From: Collinsella aerofaciens
GTDB taxonomy: Bacteria; Actinomycetota; Coriobacteriia; Coriobacteriales; Coriobacteriaceae
Length of the DNA: 64,000 nt
Assembly (NCBI RefSeq): GCF_009876115.1
Contig: NZ_WWSY01000001.1
Coordinates: 229,769-293,768, forward strand
Reading direction: 5' to 3'
This document shows positions 61,197 through 64,000 of the stretch, piece by piece. Numbering within the stretch: the stretch's first letter is position 1; each line of letters starts with the position of its first letter. A program made the position numbers and the translations under genes. Under the pieces are notes generated by a model. It saw only the letters and a list, made by a program, of their open reading frames with translations, did not search any database and was not told the origin of the DNA.

Positions 61197-62838
61197 ATGA
61201 CCATTTCAAACAAATCTTTCGCGATAAAATCAACGCGCTTCTTAACGTCAAAACAACCATTCGCATAGCGTTTAGCAAAAGCTCTTGTAGTGGCATAACG
61301 CGATTCAGCGTATATGGGCAGCTTTTCCTTAAGCGATTTGTCTTTACATTTCGCGTTAAGTCGCTCTTCTAGCATGAGCAAGTTCCCAATAATCGAGTTT
61401 TCCTGAGCCTGCGAATCCGGAAGAATGTGCTCTATTGTGAATGCCTCAGAAACCCTAACACCAGACTTAAGCTCCTCGAGCAAGGCAAGGACCAACTTGC
61501 AGCGATCCTTCAACTTTGTTTCGCTATACAACGGCCACGAATGAGACCATCCAAGCGAAAGGAGATTAATTCGAAATGTTTCTTCTGAAGGCAGTTTTTC
61601 GTTAAAACTATTTTTCCACTCATCTAACACTTGCTGGGTGCAGTTCAACTCGATTGCGTATGAGTGTTTCACGATCGAATCCGATAGGTGGTTCGACTCC
61701 ATTCCCCCGATTATCTTATAGCAAATATAGAACCGGTAAATAAATCCAATCGCATCATCATACTGCTCGCTCGTTAGCTGCTCTATTTCGCGAGCGTGCA
61801 TTAAACTCATAAGAAGCGGCCTGAAGACGCGGACATTGTGTGTTCTTAAGAAACTCAAGATTTCCGCATTTCTGTCATCGCTGGTTGGCTCGACAATCTC
61901 TGCATAATATCCGGCTTTTAGCCTTAAATCATAGAGAAGATCAGCAGCCTTCTTTGGATCCGTAAAATCCCTTATTTTCTTATATGCTCCATCCTTGTCG
62001 CCTTGACCTAGGCGATATTTTTGAATTGCGTAGTGACGCAAAAAGCTTTCATGTTCGAGCCGACTGTTGCTTCAATTTCCGACCATACCTGTTTTGCATC
62101 ATCGCGCTTTTCTATAGGATGGATATAGCGCATAATATAGTTCTTCAGAAGCTCATGGTCCTCAAGCTCGATACCTCGCGCATTCAATATTTCGAATATT
62201 GTGTACGAATCTTCCTCAGACGATGATTTGATGTTTACATATGCGACAGAAATGACCGCATCCCTGAAGGCCAGCAACTCCTCATCCTTCATCTTGGCGA
62301 AACTTGCACTGAAATATTGGAAGGCTTTAACGATCAGTTCGTCTTTTGATCCGGACGCGCGTTTGCTCTTCGAGAAAGCCACAGCAGACATGGCAGCCGC
62401 ATCTTCAGGAGAGATAGCAATTACTCCTTCGACGATCCTCGTTAATGATAAATGATTCTCCGGAGCGACGATCGCGGGCTCAACATCCTTAGTATCTATC
62501 GCCACTAGATATTTTTTTGTGCCATTAGCGTGGTTAATCATATTCCTTTTCTTGAAAGCGAACATGAGGCTAGACAGCAAGAGCGTTAGGGTAATAACTC
62601 TTTGTTGACCATCAATTATTGTAAAAACCCCGAGGCTGTCTTCTTCTTCTTCCTCCATCAGCACTATCGAACCGATGAAATGCGACGTAGCAACTTCCTC
62701 TGTCACAAGCTTGATGTCTTCGAATAGATCTTTCCAGTTATGCTCATCCCACACGTAAGCGCGCTGATTGCGAGGGATTCTATAGATTGAGTCATTAAGC
62801 AGCTTTCCAACCGTACTCTGACGTGCTTCAAATGCCAT
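61190..62838 (-). pseudogene. DUF262/DUF1524 (GmrSD-like) gene split by a one-base frameshift
   Basis: Two frames together encode one protein of about 549 residues. The first (62838 to 62008) has the DUF262 features IPRNQRAYVW and FTIIDGQQRVITLTLL (DGQQR, nucleotide-binding); the second (to 61190) has the DUF1524 nuclease segment FTIEHILPDSQAQENSIIGN. They join at 62028-62041, where GCTTTTTGC has five T; six T, or a -1 slip, would give AFLRHYAIQ and continue. GmrSD-type enzymes cut modified DNA. ATG 62838 follows AAGGGA. Without slippage the nuclease half is lost. Confidence 0.85.
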
Positions 62839-63476
62839 GTTGATCCCTTGCCTTCGCAATAGTTTTGTCGGCCTTGCCGCCTCTCGGCGTCACCAACGCC
62901 TTCGCTACAATAAAAGTCGGCACACCGCCGAGCAGGGCCGCCTTTTCGCTCGCGAACATGCCGACTGCCCCAATCAATCTCCGTCGCTGCCATCATCGTC
63001 GATTAACCAACATGTCAGCAGCAGGCAATCGTCACGTCCACAGTCCATTCTATATGCCGGCTGAGCATGGGGCGCATCTTAATCGCCAAGATATCCAGGA
63101 AGCCCGAGCTTCCAGGGAAATGCCTTCAGACGCCTTACGTTGGGTAGGCCCCCTACAGAGATCTATTGGCCGTGCACCGCAAACAACGCGTTAGGCCGTT
63201 GCACGCAATCGGCCAGCCACCCAGCATCCCCAATCCGCGTCACAACTCCCTACCCCGCTCCAGCCATCGTCATCTCCATACAGTGTCCAAACCCACACCA
63301 ATAAAACCAACCCACGCAACAAGCAGCCCTCGCTTAGCAACCCAAACACCACCACAAGCCAGCAAGCAATCACCAGTCTGCGTTCGCAACATCGCTTGGA
63401 ACGGCAAATGCTTACCGCGCCCTTGAAACACGCCAAACTCGTCTACAACCTGCGGTTTTTCGTTTATACTGCAATC
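62839..63476. other. Intergenic stretch without recognised content
   Basis: About 640 bases. The longest frames have no ribosome site and odd composition (many Trp, Cys or Arg). No tRNA, repeat or terminator was recognised. The edge of the IS110 element must lie somewhere in its last 100 bases; a TATACT box is at 63465-63470. Confidence 0.6.
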
Positions 63477-63648
63477 GTTGAAATGCCGGTACGCTTGCAG
63501 AATCGTACCTGTTCCGATTACAGACGATATGAGCAGGACATAAAAACATTGAGAGCCCCTGCTGCATGAAAGACCGCGGATTAGGCCGACAATGGTGAGT
63601 GTCTAATCCAACCGCGGCGGCCACGCCGCATTCATGGAAGGGGCTCCC
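63477..63648 (+). ncRNA. Candidate bridge RNA in the left end of an IS110-family element
   Basis: IS110 elements carry a structured bridge RNA in the non-coding end next to the recombinase gene. Here 172 bases upstream of the transposase start contain nested inverted repeats: GGTACG/CGTACC (63488-63509), GAGCCCC with GGGGCTC arms (about 63552 and 63640), CATGAA/TTCATG and CCGCGGATTAG with CTAATCCAACCGCGG. Length and position fit a bridge RNA; the folding and boundaries are inferred. Confidence 0.5.
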
Positions 63649-64000
63649 ATGCTCGATACTACCACCTTCGTCGGCCTCGACGTCCACGCCCGCTCGATAA
63701 AGGCAGTCTCCCTCGACGTCATGACCGGGGAGGTGCGCTGCGCGACCTTCGGCTACGACGCCGGGGCAGTCGCGGAGTGGGTGCGGTCCGTGGACCCAAA
63801 GGCCAGGTGCGTGTACGAGTCCGGGGTCACGGGGTTCGACCTGCAGAAGAGGCTCTCCGGCCTGGGGGTCGACTGCGTGGTCGGCGCCGTCTCGAAGATG
63901 ATCAAGCCCAGCGCGGACAGGCGCAGGAAGAACGACCGCAACGACGCCGAGTTCCTCGCCCGCATGCTGTCGGTCGGCAACGTGGTCGAGGTGTGGGTCC
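63649..64000 (+). mobile_element. IS110-family transposase (N-terminal 117 residues, cut by window end)
   Basis: ATG 63649, after GGAAGGGGC, opens a frame to the edge: TTTFVGLDVHARSIKAVSLD has the first Asp of the RuvC-like DEDD active site, VYESGVTGFDLQKRLSGLGV carries the Glu, and KNDRNDAEFLARML the following two Asp. This is an IS110-type DEDD recombinase, which inserts the element using a bridge RNA. The serine-containing Tnp_20 domain lies outside the window. It marks the right side of the island. Confidence 0.9.

Noticed and set aside
63191-63436. 81-codon minus-strand frame rich in Trp and Cys
   Set aside because: No ribosome site, odd composition and no neighbour; probably chance.

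Overview
The window looks like chromosome of a high-GC Gram-positive anaerobe of the class Coriobacteriia, most likely Collinsella. This is inferred from the gene order, the frequent GTG and TTG starts, the codon bias and the character of the proteins; no 16S gene is present to prove it. About 49.6 kb is core genome, almost all on the minus strand. The last 14 kb is a mosaic accessory island.

Bases 1-4812 hold a MATE exporter cut by the window edge, a SpoU RNA methyltransferase, folA-thyA, and a divergent plus-strand DUF134/NifX-type regulator with its own palindromic operator candidate. Bases 4933-19825 (all minus) form a long housekeeping run, in transcription order: Asp23-like, fakA, recG, rsmD, coaD, a coiled-coil protein, DUF177, rpmF, plsX, acpP, rnc, smc, ftsY, ffh. 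It links ribosome maturation, phospholipid and fatty-acid supply, chromosome condensation and protein targeting. A tRNA-Asn follows, then rpoD and dnaG, ribF, truB, nrnA, rbfA, infB, nusA, rimP. The last group is a translation/transcription operon whose promoter and leader hairpin can be read directly. leuS, guaB, a ModE-like regulator and a degenerate PLP-fold protein come next.

Bases 38477-49614 (minus) are a Pel-type exopolysaccharide locus of the Gram-positive kind: a dehydratase/PelD fusion with an apparent c-di-GMP I-site (RxxD), a PelE-like TPR protein, a PelA-like deacetylase (DUF2194), the PelF glycosyltransferase and the PelG transporter, followed without gaps by CotH, VTC and DUF4956 proteins. 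The eight genes overlap or nearly touch and probably form one operon for making, exporting and modifying a cell-surface polymer.

From about 49.8 kb to the end the sequence changes. It holds a pair of about 185-bp repeats with terminal inverted repeats flanking an AlbA/Schlafen-type gene, a lower-GC pair of unknown genes behind a 22-bp inverted repeat, a 1218-residue STAND-type NTPase with a nuclease-like N-terminus, a KAP-family NTPase, a DUF262/DUF1524 (GmrSD-like) gene split by a one-base frameshift, several GC-rich fossil C-termini, and the start of an IS110-family transposase with a structured upstream region that may be a bridge RNA. This looks like a defence or mobile island with repeated gene replacement.
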